Positions 55,478 to 64,000 of a stretch of 64,000 nucleotides of DNA are shown one piece after another. Every line of letters starts with the position of its first letter. Position 1 is the stretch's first letter. Location of the stretch: assembly GCA_947504035.1 (NCBI GenBank), contig CANNGA010000004.1, positions 186,001 through 250,000 of the forward strand. Direction: 5' to 3'. The position numbers were made by a program, and so were the translations under genes. Below the pieces are notes generated by a model, which was given only the letters and a program-made list of their open reading frames with translations, was not told the DNA's origin and ran no database searches. The DNA comes from an uncultured Flavobacteriaceae bacterium (GTDB lineage: Bacteria > Bacteroidota > Bacteroidia > Flavobacteriales > Flavobacteriaceae).

Positions 55478-56885
55478 TCAACAAACCAAGCAATTCTTGT
55501 TCGAAATTTTTAGAAAACATATTGGCATGACCATTAAAAATCTTATGTTCTTTATTTACAAGAATGGTTTTTGTTAACGGGTATACCGCAAGACGCTTTA
55601 CAGATTCTTTAGGACTTTCAAAAACGTATTCCTTATTGGTGTTGTCTTGTTTGTGCTTTTTTAATGTAGTTGCCCATGCATCTTTATTGTAATCGTCTAT
55701 ATTCACAGAAATAAAGGAAATTTCAGGGTATTTTACATGAAGTTCGCTAGCGCGTTTGTGCGTATTTCGAAAGTAGTTTTTATTATTATGAGACCAGAAA
55801 TAGACAACGGTTGGTTTATCTATAATACTTTTAATATTTACAACATCATTATCTAGATTGCGAAGTGCTATACTAGGAAAGGTAGCACCTGGCTTTAGTT
55901 GATTTATTGAAGCACTGTACGATGAAATTTCAGCATTATTGTTGGTGTCTGTGCTTTTTGATAAAAAATAGTTTACGACTTTAGCATTGTTCTCTATCTT
56001 GTTATTCTTGTGTAAGAAGTTCAAACTAAAGTTGTAGAGCAGCTGATTTTTAATGGTTTCATCTTGCACTAAACTGTCAATAACCGCTAACTGATCTAAA
56101 TTAAAACAACAATTTGTCCAAATGTGATCTTTCGTTTTTGAGCTATGCTTTAAATGATTAGAGAGTGCTATATTTTTAAAGCTGCGTTTAAGAAATGATC
56201 TGTAAATAAAGTGATTGATAAGAAACGCATCGTTATAATTTATATTTTGTCTGTATGCATAGAAATTATCAGGGACATTATCTTGTTGTTTTCTTTTTTT
56301 GCGGCGGTAATGGAGAAACGGGAAGGCCTCTTTATTACTAAAGTAATTGTAATCTATATTTGCCTGTGCAATTTTATTAAATAATGGAGATGGTATATTT
56401 TTTTCTTGAAAATGCTTTAGTTTTTTGTTTTTAATATCACGCATAGAATCTATATGCTTTACATAAGCTTCTGGTGATAACATGCATAATTTATAGATGC
56501 GTTTCTCATCGATTTCATTTTGAATAAAATCATTGATAAGGTAGTTGTTTTTCTTAGCACCTTTTCCTGTGTATACTAAAGATTCATCAAACTCTAAAGT
56601 ATTTAAACGAAACAAAAGACTATCGCCTGGTTCTAAAAGTACTTTCTGTATCTCATTGCCATGGTTAAATGTATAAAATCCAGCGTCTAAATTTTTAATT
56701 TTATAATTAAATCTATTGTTTTTATCTAAAGGCACAGTATCTATTACTTGTTTGCCATAGAGCAATACAACGAAATCTGCATTTTTATTTATAATTTCTC
56801 CTCCTAATATGGCATAACTGCAAGACTTTTGTCCACAGCTAAATGCTACGAGCGAAATGGATAAAATGTACAGATATAATTTCAT
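55467..56885 (-). CDS. Lipoprotein with TlpA/thioredoxin-like domain lacking the CXXC motif
   Basis: A 472-residue protein. Residues 1-16 form a lipoprotein signal peptide (SISLVAFSCGQK). An N-terminal beta region (about 25-110, LLYGKQVIDTVPLDKNNRFN) looks like the DUF4369-type domain that often precedes TlpA. A helical middle follows, and a thioredoxin fold ends the protein (about 335-472; PGATFPSIALRNLDNDVV, KPTVVYFWSHNNKN, ISFISVNIDDYNKDAW). At the active-site position both cysteines are absent (HNNKN instead of WCxxC), so it cannot be a normal thiol-disulfide reductase. It is convergent to the LytTR gene. Confidence 0.85.
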   Translation of the reverse strand: MKLYLYILSISLVAFSCGQKSCSYAILGGEIINKNADFVVLLYGKQVIDTVPLDKNNRFNYKIKNLDAGFYTFNHGNEIQKVLLEPGDSLLFRLNTLEFDESLVYTGKGAKKNNYLINDFIQNEIDEKRIYKLCMLSPEAYVKHIDSMRDIKNKKLKHFQEKNIPSPLFNKIAQANIDYNYFSNKEAFPFLHYRRKKRKQQDNVPDNFYAYRQNINYNDAFLINHFIYRSFLKRSFKNIALSNHLKHSSKTKDHIWTNCCFNLDQLAVIDSLVQDETIKNQLLYNFSLNFLHKNNKIENNAKVVNYFLSKSTDTNNNAEISSYSASINQLKPGATFPSIALRNLDNDVVNIKSIIDKPTVVYFWSHNNKNYFRNTHKRASELHVKYPEISFISVNIDDYNKDAWATTLKKHKQDNTNKEYVFESPKESVKRLAVYPLTKTILVNKEHKIFNGHANMFSKNFEQELLGLLNQF

Positions 56886-57018
56886 AAGTCTTTTTTCAAT
56901 AGAATAGGTAATTAACCCAACAACACAAAAATATATTTTGAGAATAGAATACCCTGTTAATGGGCTGTTAAATGTTGTTTAAACGTTAATGAAGCGTTAA
57001 AAATTAAAGCTATTAAAC

Positions 57019-57049
57019 TTTAAGTAACCGTTAGATTTTTTTACTTTTG
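57019..57049 (+). promoter_or_regulatory. Promoter of the ABC-F gene
   Basis: TACTTTTG at 57042-57049 matches the Bacteroidota -7 consensus exactly. TTTA at 57019-57022, 19 bases before it, is one base off the -33 box. The start codon follows 20 bases later. Confidence 0.7.
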
Positions 57050-57069
57050 CAAAAAATTAAACTCAGCTT

Positions 57070-58695
57070 ATGTTATCAGTTTCAAACCTTTCAGTACAGT
57101 TTGGTAAACGCGTTTTATTCGATGAAGTCAATACAACATTTAATAATGGAAATTGTTATGGTATTATTGGAGCGAATGGTTCTGGTAAATCTACATTCTT
57201 AAGAATACTTTCTGGTAAGCAAGATGCGACCTCAGGCCATGTGTCTTTGGAATCTGGTAAACGTATGTCTGTATTAGAGCAGAATCATAATTTATATGAT
57301 GAAAATAATGTTTTAGAGACCGTTTTAATGGGAAATAAAACCCTGTATAAAGTGAAAACTGAAATTGATGCACTTTATGCAGATTATACCGATGAGAATG
57401 CTGAGAAAATAGGGGAGTTGCAAGTGCAATTCGAAGAGATGAATGGTTGGAATGCCGATAGTGATGCTGCGGCGTTGTTATCTAATTTAGGGATAAAGGA
57501 AGACCACCATTACACGTTAATGGCAGATTTGGACGGAAAGCAAAAAGTACGAGTGCTTTTAGCCCAGGCTTTATTTGGAAATCCAGATGTGCTTATTATG
57601 GATGAGCCTACCAATGATTTGGATTATGAAACCATCTCTTGGTTAGAAAACTTTTTGGCAAACTATGACAACTGTGTGATTGTTGTATCTCACGACCGTC
57701 ACTTTTTAGATGCAGTTTGTACTCATATTTCTGATATTGATTTTGGAAAAATAAATCATTTTTCTGGAAATTATACCTTCTGGTACGAGTCTTCGCAACT
57801 GGCTGCAAAACAACGTGCACAGCAAAACAAAAAGGCTGAGGATAAAAAGAAAGAATTGGAAGAGTTTATTCGTCGTTTTTCTGCCAATGTTGCTAAGAGT
57901 AAACAAGCCACAAGTAGAAAGAAGATGATTGATAAATTAGACATTTCAAACATAAAACCAACAAGTAGACGTTACCCTGCCATTATCTTTGAACGTGAGC
58001 GTGAAGCTGGCGATCAGATTTTAAATATTGAAGGTTTAGCAGCGTCTTTAGATGGGGACATGTTATTTCAAAAGATAGATTTAAACTTAGCTAAAGGTGA
58101 TAAAGTGGTTGTGTTTTCTAAAGATTCTAGAGCAACTACTGCATTTTACCAAATTATAAATGGTAATGAGACCGCAGATGCTGGTACTCATGCTTGGGGT
58201 GTTACAACAAACCAATCGTACTTGCCCTTAGATAATAGTGAATTTTTTGATAGCGACTTGTCTTTAGTAGATTGGTTACGCCAGTGGGCAACCACAGAAG
58301 AAGAACGCGAAGAAGTATACATAAGAGGTTTTTTAGGTAAGATGATCTTTAGTGGAGAAGAAGCCTTAAAAAAATGTAATGTCCTTTCTGGGGGGGAAAA
58401 AGTACGTTGTATGCTAAGCCGAATGATGATGATTCGTGCTAATGTATTGATGTTAGACGAGCCTACGAACCACTTAGATTTAGAAAGTATTACCGCCTTT
58501 AATAACTCGTTAAAAAACTTTAAAGGTACCGTGTTATTTACAACGCATGACCATGAGTTTGCACAAACGGTAGCCAACCGTGTTATTGAATTAACGCCAA
58601 ATGGCATCATTGATCGTTACACAACTTTCGACGAGTATATGCAAGATGCTAAAATTAAGGAATTACGTGAAAAAATGTATACGGTAACAGCTTAA
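57070..58695 (+). CDS. ABC-F family ATPase
   Basis: A 541-residue protein with two ATP-binding cassettes and no membrane part, acting on ribosomes. First cassette: Walker A GANGSGKS (34-41), a modified signature (MADLDGKQKVRVLLAQALFG), Walker B LIMDEPTNDLD. A charged linker follows (KAEDKKKELEEFIRRF). Second cassette: signature LSGGEKVRC (439-447) and LMLDEPTNHLD. The LDG form of the first signature and the length fit the YkpA/YbiT-like group. These bind the ribosomal E site and modulate translation; the specific role is unknown. It has its own promoter and is transcribed alone. Confidence 0.94.
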   Translation: MLSVSNLSVQFGKRVLFDEVNTTFNNGNCYGIIGANGSGKSTFLRILSGKQDATSGHVSLESGKRMSVLEQNHNLYDENNVLETVLMGNKTLYKVKTEIDALYADYTDENAEKIGELQVQFEEMNGWNADSDAAALLSNLGIKEDHHYTLMADLDGKQKVRVLLAQALFGNPDVLIMDEPTNDLDYETISWLENFLANYDNCVIVVSHDRHFLDAVCTHISDIDFGKINHFSGNYTFWYESSQLAAKQRAQQNKKAEDKKKELEEFIRRFSANVAKSKQATSRKKMIDKLDISNIKPTSRRYPAIIFEREREAGDQILNIEGLAASLDGDMLFQKIDLNLAKGDKVVVFSKDSRATTAFYQIINGNETADAGTHAWGVTTNQSYLPLDNSEFFDSDLSLVDWLRQWATTEEEREEVYIRGFLGKMIFSGEEALKKCNVLSGGEKVRCMLSRMMMIRANVLMLDEPTNHLDLESITAFNNSLKNFKGTVLFTTHDHEFAQTVANRVIELTPNGIIDRYTTFDEYMQDAKIKELREKMYTVTA

Positions 58696-59165
58696 GTAAG
58701 CCTACTACTAGTCTTATATTAATGTCTTTATGCTGCTGCGTTTATCCTTATTAGAGGGTAGAGGGTAATGCGGAAGTAATACGCGTAAATCTATTTATGA
58801 TCTAAAAACGTTACCTAAAGTAAGAGGTATAGAAATACACAGGTTTTAGATAACAGCGGTAGGTTAAGTTCGAATATGGAATGATACAACACAAAGAAAA
58901 GTGGCATAACTATTTTGGAAAAAACATTAAAAGGTAACCATGTATAGATGGTAGAACATTATGCTTTACTTTGGTCTTAGTGTTGTAATTTGTGTTGGTG
59001 CGATTTAAAGATTTTTAGAAGCAATCCTACACGTATTAAGAACATAAAAATAGACCTATAAGCCCGATACATGCGCATGGTCTCAGTGGTGATGTCGTAT
59101 ACTTGTTTTCCTAATTAGTAGGATTTAGGATTAAAAGACGGCATTAAAACGTATTTAATCGCCTT
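58696..59165. other. Gene-free stretch after the ABC-F gene
   Basis: About 470 bases between convergent genes. No ORF of note and no RNA gene recognised. The right end holds the terminator at 59130-59174. Confidence 0.4.
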
Positions 59166-59174
59166 TTATGCCGT
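59130..59174 (-). terminator. Terminator of the pheT operon
   Basis: ACGGCAT (59138-59144) pairs with ATGCCGT (59168-59174), extended by a run of A opposite T. On the minus strand CTTTTAAT follows. It starts within the stop codon of the DUF2007 gene, the last of the pheT transcription unit. Confidence 0.6.
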
Positions 59175-59408
59175 AGCTGTAACCGTTTCTAAAAGTGTTA
59201 ATTGTTCCAAAATGGGAGACGCATTTTTGAGCTCTTCTTTGTGGATATGAATTTCCTGTAAGCCTTCAATGCTAGAGCCAAAACCCGCTAAACGACCAGA
59301 TTCTGACTCCTCCTTAATAATAGCACAAACGTTTTGCGCTTCTAATGCAGCAAATAATTGCTGAACTTCGATAAAATTTCCTGAGAATACTTTAATGTAG
59401 TTAGACAT
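59166..59408 (-). CDS. DUF2007 domain protein
   Basis: An 80-residue cytoplasmic protein of the DUF2007 family (putative signal-transducing protein). Typical parts: YIKVFSGNFIEVQQLFAALE, then VCAIIKEESESG, then LQEIHIHKEELKNASPILEQ, the alpha/beta fold of the family. The function is unknown in all bacteria. It lies 44 bases after the PAP2 gene and is followed by a terminator. Confidence 0.85.
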   Translation of the reverse strand: MSNYIKVFSGNFIEVQQLFAALEAQNVCAIIKEESESGRLAGFGSSIEGLQEIHIHKEELKNASPILEQLTLLETVTATA

Positions 59409-59451
59409 AATGCTTTGATTTAGTTATTTTTGTAAAGGTAAGAAAAAACAA

Positions 59452-60336
59452 CTAAAAAACACCCCTTAATCCTATAGAATTTACACCTAAACTCATATTC
59501 CAACTTATTTTTTTAGGGGCTTTCGTATAATCGTAAGCCTCTGTGTTGAATAAAAACTTATCGACACTGTCCACAATAATAACACTTAATGCTGCCGAAA
59601 AAGCAATATCTGTAAGCCAATGCGCACCATCTACAAGACGCGATACTGGTGGAATGGCACCCAGAGAATAGATGCCTACTTTTACCCAAGTATTGCTAAA
59701 TTGTTTGGCTATAGCGTGCGCCATAGTCGTAGAAAGCGCAGTATGACCAGAAGGAAAAGAATGGAACGTTGGTTCTGCAGAAAATAAACTAAGATCGTTG
59801 TTACTAAACCCAGAGTTGGGGCGTGCACGCCCAACAGCAGTTTTAAGAAAACTTTGTAAAAAACCATTGGTTATAGAAGACGATATGATTAATACACTCG
59901 TTTTTCTAATTTTTTCATTTTTAGTAAAAAGACCAAAACCATAGAGCCCTGCATTTGCTAAGAAATAATTTTGAGGACTCCCAAAATACCAACCTACATT
60001 TCTAATCGGTTCTGGAAAGTCTTCACTGTTTCTTGCAAAAAAGCGATTGGTTTCATTGTCTAAACTTGTAAGCGCTAAAGTACCGCCCACAAGTATACCT
60101 AACTTAGCAAAGTCTTTACCTTTCCAGTATAAGGGTCTTGAAAAGCCATGAACAACACCTTTAAAGGTGTACTTGGCATCATGTTTTAAAAGTTGAAATA
60201 TACTGGCAGTAGACGGGTCTTGTACCAATAGACTATCTTTTGTAGTACTCGAAGCACCTTGTTGTGCAGAGATTTTTAAACCGCTATGGCATACAAAAAG
60301 GATGCATAAGGTTATAACTGTTTTAAAATTATTCAT
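59452..60336 (-). CDS. PAP2-family membrane phosphatase
   Basis: A 294-residue phosphatase, probably acting on lipid or polyprenyl phosphates. Residues 1-24 are a signal peptide. The three PAP2 motifs are present: KTAVGRARP (165-173), PSGH (195-198), and SRLVDGAHWLTD (232-243). The last part (YDYTKAPKKISWNMSLGVN) is extended strand. It may work at the periplasmic side in envelope lipid recycling. It starts 4 bases after pheT's stop and is transcribed with it; that pairing has no obvious functional meaning. Confidence 0.93.
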   Translation of the reverse strand: MNNFKTVITLCILFVCHSGLKISAQQGASSTTKDSLLVQDPSTASIFQLLKHDAKYTFKGVVHGFSRPLYWKGKDFAKLGILVGGTLALTSLDNETNRFFARNSEDFPEPIRNVGWYFGSPQNYFLANAGLYGFGLFTKNEKIRKTSVLIISSSITNGFLQSFLKTAVGRARPNSGFSNNDLSLFSAEPTFHSFPSGHTALSTTMAHAIAKQFSNTWVKVGIYSLGAIPPVSRLVDGAHWLTDIAFSAALSVIIVDSVDKFLFNTEAYDYTKAPKKISWNMSLGVNSIGLRGVF

Positions 60337-60339
60337 AGT

Positions 60340-62772
60340 TTAGCGTAATTCAGCACCAAGTTGCTTTTCAAAATTGGACTGTAATTTAGTCATTATTTTA
60401 TCAATTTGCTTTTCGTTAAGCGTTTTGTTTTCATCTTGCAGTTTAAAACTTACGGCATAACTCTTTTTACCTTTAGGTAAATTTTTACCTTGGTAAACAT
60501 CAAATAAACTAATGTCTTTAAGCACGTGTTTTTCGGTTTGTTTCGCGATTTTATGAATAGCTTCAAAAGTTACGTTTTCATCCAATAATAAGGCAAAATC
60601 ACGGCGTACCGCTGGATATTTCGCTATAGGTTGGAATGTTATTTTATGACGTTTAACGATGTCTAATACGGCATCCCAATTAAAATCTGCATACACAACT
60701 TCTTGTGTAATATCAAAGTGTTTTAATACTTTTTTAGAAATCAGACCAAAAGAGACCAATTGCGTTTTACCAAGATTTAAAGAGACCCCTTCACTATACA
60801 AATCGTTGGTAACAGGCGTTTCGTTGTACCTAGAAATTCCTAAGCGATTAAATACAGCATGTACAATACCTTTCATATAGAAAAAATCGCTGCGTTGAGC
60901 TGTATTGCTATTCCAACGTTCTGCATTTTGATTTCCTGTAGTAAAGAGTGTTAAATGTTTACCTTCTTCGGTATTGGTTGCTGTGTACTTATGATACGTC
61001 TTGCCAAATTCAAATAACTTTAAATCTTGTCGTTTTCTGTTGCTGTTATATGCTATGGCTTCTAATCCAGAAAATAAAAGCGACTGTCGCAATACAGAAA
61101 GGTCTTTGCTTAATGGGTTTAGTATTTCGACATTATGTTCGGCTTTAAGTTGTTCACTAAGCGCGGCATAATTTGGTGTTGTTAAAGAATTGGATAAAAT
61201 CTCAAAGAAACCTTGAGCTGCCAATTGATCGCCAATCGTGTTTTGAAGTTTATAATCTTCAAAACGCGATATGCTGGAAATAGACGCATTGAGCTTCTTA
61301 GAGGTAGATATGTTATTGTATCCATACACTCTTAAAATTTCTTCAATAATGTCTGCTTCACGTTGTACATCGTTTCTATACGCAGGTACGGTAAGTCCCA
61401 AGCCTGTTTCAGTAATGTTATTTACTTTAATTTCTAAAGCTGTGAGAATACTTTTTATCGTTTCTTTTGGAATTTCTTCTCCAATAATTTTTTTCGCATT
61501 ATCAAAACTTAAACGCACTTGAAAGTCTTCAATTTTCTTTGGGTAAAAGTCTACAATATCACTTGTAATATCACCACCTGCCAATTCTTGAATGAGTAAA
61601 GCAGCGCGTTTTAAAGCGTACTCTGTGATGTTAGGGTCAATACCGCGTTCAAAACGGAAAGACGCATCTGTATTAAGCGCATGGCGTTTTGCTGTTTTTC
61701 GAATGCTCACAGGATTAAAATAAGCACTTTCTAAAAATATACTTTTAGTTTGGCTGGTCACACCAGAGTCTAAGCCTCCAAAAACCCCCGCGATACACAT
61801 TGGTTTTTCGGCATCACAGATCATTAAATCTTCTTCATGTAGCTCACGTTCTACACCATCTAATGTTGTGAATTTTGTGCCTTTTTTTAAGGTTTGCACC
61901 TTAATTTTATGACCTTCAATTTTACCGGCATCAAACGCATGTAAAGGCTGTCCTAACTCATGCAATACATAGTTGGTAGCATCTACAACATTGTTTACTG
62001 GGGTTAAACCTATGGCTTGTAGCCTGTGTTTTAACCAATCTGGAGAGTCGCTAACTTTTAAGCCCGATATAGAAACCCCACAATAACGAGGCGCTAAATC
62101 TTTAGACATCACTTCAACATCTATTTTTAAGGTGCGATTTTCAACGTGAAAAGCACTAACAGATGGGGTGATTAATTCTTTTTTAATTTCTTTTTGTGCC
62201 AAGCCTGCTTTTAGATCGCGAGCTGTACCAAAATGGCTCATAGCATCTGCTCTGTTAGGCGTTAGGCCTATTTCAAAAACAGTATCGTTTTCAATATCGA
62301 AAATAGTAGCGGCAGGAGTTCCTACTTTTAAAGCGTCGTCCAATACCATAATACCATGATGAGAGGTGCCCAAACCAAGTTCGTCTTCGGCACAAATCAT
62401 ACCATGACTCACTTCGCCTCTTATCTTTCCTTTTTTTATAGTCCAAGCCTCACCATCTTCGGTATAAAGCGTAGTGCCTATAGTCGCTACGGGAACCTTT
62501 TGTCCAGCAGCAACGTTAGGCGCACCGCATACAATTTGTACGGGTGTTTCTAGGCCTAAATCTACTGTTGTTACTTTTAATTTATCGGCATTAGGGTGTT
62601 TTTCGCAAGTTAAAACGTGACCAACAACGACACCTTCTAATCCTCCTTTTAAAGATTGATAGCTAGTAATACCTTCAACCTCTAATCCTAAATCGGTAAG
62701 TAATTCACTGGTTTGCTCTGGTGTCCAATCTATCTTAATAAACTGCTTTAACCAGTTGTACGAAATCTTCAT
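60340..62772 (-). CDS. pheT: Phenylalanine--tRNA ligase beta subunit
   Basis: An 810-residue beta subunit that charges tRNA-Phe together with PheS, which is not in the window. Domains in order: EMAP/tRNA-binding OB fold (about 40-150, VVVGHVLTCEKHPNADKLKV), B3/B4 editing region (about 210-380), B5 domain (about 405-480), core, and FDX-ACB anticodon-binding domain (about 718-810, AKYPAVRRDFALLLDENVTF). The length is that of Bacteroidota PheT. Promoter elements lie just upstream, and PAP2 and DUF2007 genes follow. Confidence 0.97.
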   Translation of the reverse strand: MKISYNWLKQFIKIDWTPEQTSELLTDLGLEVEGITSYQSLKGGLEGVVVGHVLTCEKHPNADKLKVTTVDLGLETPVQIVCGAPNVAAGQKVPVATIGTTLYTEDGEAWTIKKGKIRGEVSHGMICAEDELGLGTSHHGIMVLDDALKVGTPAATIFDIENDTVFEIGLTPNRADAMSHFGTARDLKAGLAQKEIKKELITPSVSAFHVENRTLKIDVEVMSKDLAPRYCGVSISGLKVSDSPDWLKHRLQAIGLTPVNNVVDATNYVLHELGQPLHAFDAGKIEGHKIKVQTLKKGTKFTTLDGVERELHEEDLMICDAEKPMCIAGVFGGLDSGVTSQTKSIFLESAYFNPVSIRKTAKRHALNTDASFRFERGIDPNITEYALKRAALLIQELAGGDITSDIVDFYPKKIEDFQVRLSFDNAKKIIGEEIPKETIKSILTALEIKVNNITETGLGLTVPAYRNDVQREADIIEEILRVYGYNNISTSKKLNASISSISRFEDYKLQNTIGDQLAAQGFFEILSNSLTTPNYAALSEQLKAEHNVEILNPLSKDLSVLRQSLLFSGLEAIAYNSNRKRQDLKLFEFGKTYHKYTATNTEEGKHLTLFTTGNQNAERWNSNTAQRSDFFYMKGIVHAVFNRLGISRYNETPVTNDLYSEGVSLNLGKTQLVSFGLISKKVLKHFDITQEVVYADFNWDAVLDIVKRHKITFQPIAKYPAVRRDFALLLDENVTFEAIHKIAKQTEKHVLKDISLFDVYQGKNLPKGKKSYAVSFKLQDENKTLNEKQIDKIMTKLQSNFEKQLGAELR

Positions 62773-62797
62773 AAATTTATGATGCTATTTAAGCAAG

Positions 62798-62828
62798 CAA
62801 AGATAATTTTTTGAGGTTAGTATTCAAA
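62798..62828 (-). promoter_or_regulatory. pheT promoter
   Basis: On the minus strand TTTG (62828-62825) and TATCTTTG (62805-62798) are separated by exactly 19 bases: a perfect Bacteroidota housekeeping promoter, 26 bases before the start codon. Confidence 0.8.
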
Positions 62829-62919
62829 TAAAGGGTTTCAATTTATGCGAACTAAATCATAAGTTTTTAAAACTTTAGAGCCGTCCTTCTCAATTTTAGA
62901 AATTGAAAGTGGCTTAAAG

Positions 62920-62949
62920 CAAAAAAAATCGGAACCTAAGTCCCGATTT
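62920..62949 (-). terminator. Strong rho-independent terminator
   Basis: AAATCGG and CCGATTT (62926-62949, minus strand) form a 7-bp stem extended by a G-T and two more pairs, followed by a run of T. It terminates transcription of the small secreted-protein gene upstream of pheT. Confidence 0.8.
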
Positions 62950-62995
62950 TCTTTCTTTTTCATAGTGCTACGATGTAATAACATCATAGGTTTTA

Positions 62996-63442
62996 TTATG
63001 GTAAACCAATTGCTGCAGAAGCAGGAAATCCACGTCTTGTAGATGTGCTTGAAGACGGTGTCTCAGTACTGCTAGAAGTTGTAGTGTCCGAATTATTTGT
63101 AACACGTCTTCTAATACGAGAAGAACGTCTACTTACTGTACTTGTAGTGCTAGGCGTAACATCTGTAGAGGGCGCAGTAGGTGCTGCTACTTCACCAGCA
63201 AGACCACATTGTACGCTAAGATTACTACCTTCACATTCAAATGTATCAAGAAGTTCTCCAGTTCTTCTGTTTAAAATGTTTAAAGTAGCACCGTCGCGTA
63301 CTGTTCGTATTATAACATCATACCCTCTTGTAAAAGTACCACATTCAGAACTCACAGCACATTCAGTCACTTGTGCATTTACTGCCGATGAGATTGCCAA
63401 CGCGGCAACCATTGTCATTAGTGTTTTCATAATAATTTTCAC
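62996..63442 (-). CDS. Small secreted Ser/Thr-rich protein
   Basis: A 148-residue protein with a signal peptide (MKTLMTMVAALAISSAVNAQ; start at 63442 or at the ATG 12 bases on). The first part after cleavage has four cysteines (TECAVSSECGTF; TFECEGSNLSVQCG), likely two disulfides. From residue 85 on it is almost only Thr, Ser, Pro, with an Arg-rich patch (RRSSRIRRR). This is the composition of an extended, surface-exposed tail. No family recognised. Confidence 0.8.
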   Translation of the reverse strand: MKIIMKTLMTMVAALAISSAVNAQVTECAVSSECGTFTRGYDVIIRTVRDGATLNILNRRTGELLDTFECEGSNLSVQCGLAGEVAAPTAPSTDVTPSTTSTVSRRSSRIRRRVTNNSDTTTSSSTETPSSSTSTRRGFPASAAIGLP

Positions 63443-63931
63443 TTGTTTTTATCCCTACTCTATTAAAGGCTTTTCGGGTTACGCCAGCGCTGTATGGGTC
63501 GTCTATTTGTAAAGCGTCTTACAAGAGAGGAAACGTCAAAACGCCCGTTTTTTCTTATTTTAACATTTTAACAGTTTTAATATGGTGCCGTTGTATTTAC
63601 AGTCACTTTATTTAGAGTGTATTATTACGAATAGAAATAGATATGTTAAAATTAAAAATGAGATGTTAATTTTTAATAAAGTATGTTGAAATGGCTGTTT
63701 ATATACAAGAATGGGCGTTTTAATGGCGTGTGAAAAAGCTAGAAAACCATAGTTTTGAGCTGTGTGTATTTTAGCATTAAAGCACATATTTAAAGGATTA
63801 GAGGTACTTTATTCTGTAAGTGTAATACGTATTTGTCTTTAGAATAGGTTATTTTTACAGTGTAATTTTCGCAAATGAGATGGAATGTTATAACGTCTAT
63901 TTTCTAATGTGATGTACAAGGGTAAATTGTT
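63443..63931. other. Gene-free stretch at the right end
   Basis: About 490 bases between divergent genes. AT-rich, with a weak 9-bp inverted repeat near 63650-63675 (ATTAAAAAT and ATTTTTAAT) and no other structure. Confidence 0.4.
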
Positions 63932-64000
63932 ATGAAATCACTACTGTCTAAAGCTGTTCTTCTTTTTTGTTTTTGTGTTGGAACAGAAACCCATATACAA
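63932..64000 (+). CDS. Start of an exported protein (cut by window edge)
   Basis: ATG at 63932 opens MKSLLSKAVLLFCFCVGTET, still open at the edge after 23 codons. The charged start and hydrophobic core are those of a signal peptide. Nothing more can be said. Confidence 0.55.
   Translation, partial: MKSLLSKAVLLFCFCVGTETHIQ

Noticed and set aside
58188-58610. 140-codon minus-strand frame
   Set aside because: Mirror of the second ATPase cassette of the ABC-F gene.
63045-63512. 155-codon plus-strand frame
   Set aside because: Antisense to the small secreted protein; the minus-strand frame has a signal peptide and cysteines and is followed by a strong terminator.

Overview
The window looks like chromosome of a low-GC marine-type Flavobacteriaceae (phylum Bacteroidota). 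Evidence: genes lack Shine-Dalgarno sites and are preceded by Bacteroidota-type promoters (TTTG, 19 bp, TAnnTTTG; clearest in front of pheT). A GH8 enzyme carries a C-terminal type IX secretion sorting domain. The protein families (LytS/LytTR with 2TM domains, DUF6952, PrcB-like and TlpA-like lipoproteins) are typical of the group. No rRNA, tRNA, CRISPR array or insertion sequence was seen.

Layout. (1) 1-6948, minus strand: two adjacent genes for very large, unrecognised, beta-rich proteins; the second runs off the left edge. (2) 7490-9831, minus: a type II restriction-modification pair of the HpaII family (predicted target CCGG), beside the remnant of a MATE transporter gene. (3) 10685-16465, plus: a saccharide cluster with a HAD sugar-phosphatase fused to an alpha/alpha-barrel glycosidase, a sucrose/mannosylfructose-phosphate synthase-like glycosyltransferase, a PfkB fructokinase-like kinase, and a secreted GH8 glucanase. 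(4) 16517-26418, mostly minus: an M1 aminopeptidase, then a fatty-acid beta-oxidation set (MarR regulator, bifunctional hydroxyacyl-CoA dehydrogenase/enoyl-CoA hydratase, thiolase, acyl-CoA dehydrogenase) with a separate long-chain acyl-CoA synthetase. (5) 26787-27761: decayed thioredoxin and DUF6952 genes, then a PrcB-like lipoprotein gene. (6) 28115-51738, minus: an extracellular contractile injection system (eCIS; Afp/PVC/MAC-like). (7) 52307-55421, plus: a divergent operon of a TPR protein, a LytS-type kinase, a 2TM protein and a LytTR regulator. (8) 55467-64000: housekeeping genes (TlpA-like lipoprotein, ABC-F ATPase, DUF2007, PAP2 phosphatase, pheT) and a small secreted protein.

The eCIS operon is the main item. 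Eighteen closely spaced genes run without interruption from 51738 to 29134: GH18 protein with membrane tail, small 2-TM protein, DUF4255 tube terminator, an unknown, one sheath, two tube proteins, a 52-residue DUF5908 protein, LysM-type baseplate adaptor, VgrG-like spike, gp25-like wedge, gpJ-like baseplate protein, fibre-like protein, Afp12-like baseplate protein, tape measure, AAA+ ATPase, DUF4280 PAAR-like tip and another 2-TM protein. A lipoprotein and a 104-residue protein follow. The membrane proteins, the GH18 enzyme and the lipoprotein may anchor or release the particle; no toxin cargo is recognisable. A perfect 10-bp inverted repeat lies in the divergent promoter region between this operon and the LytS/LytTR genes.
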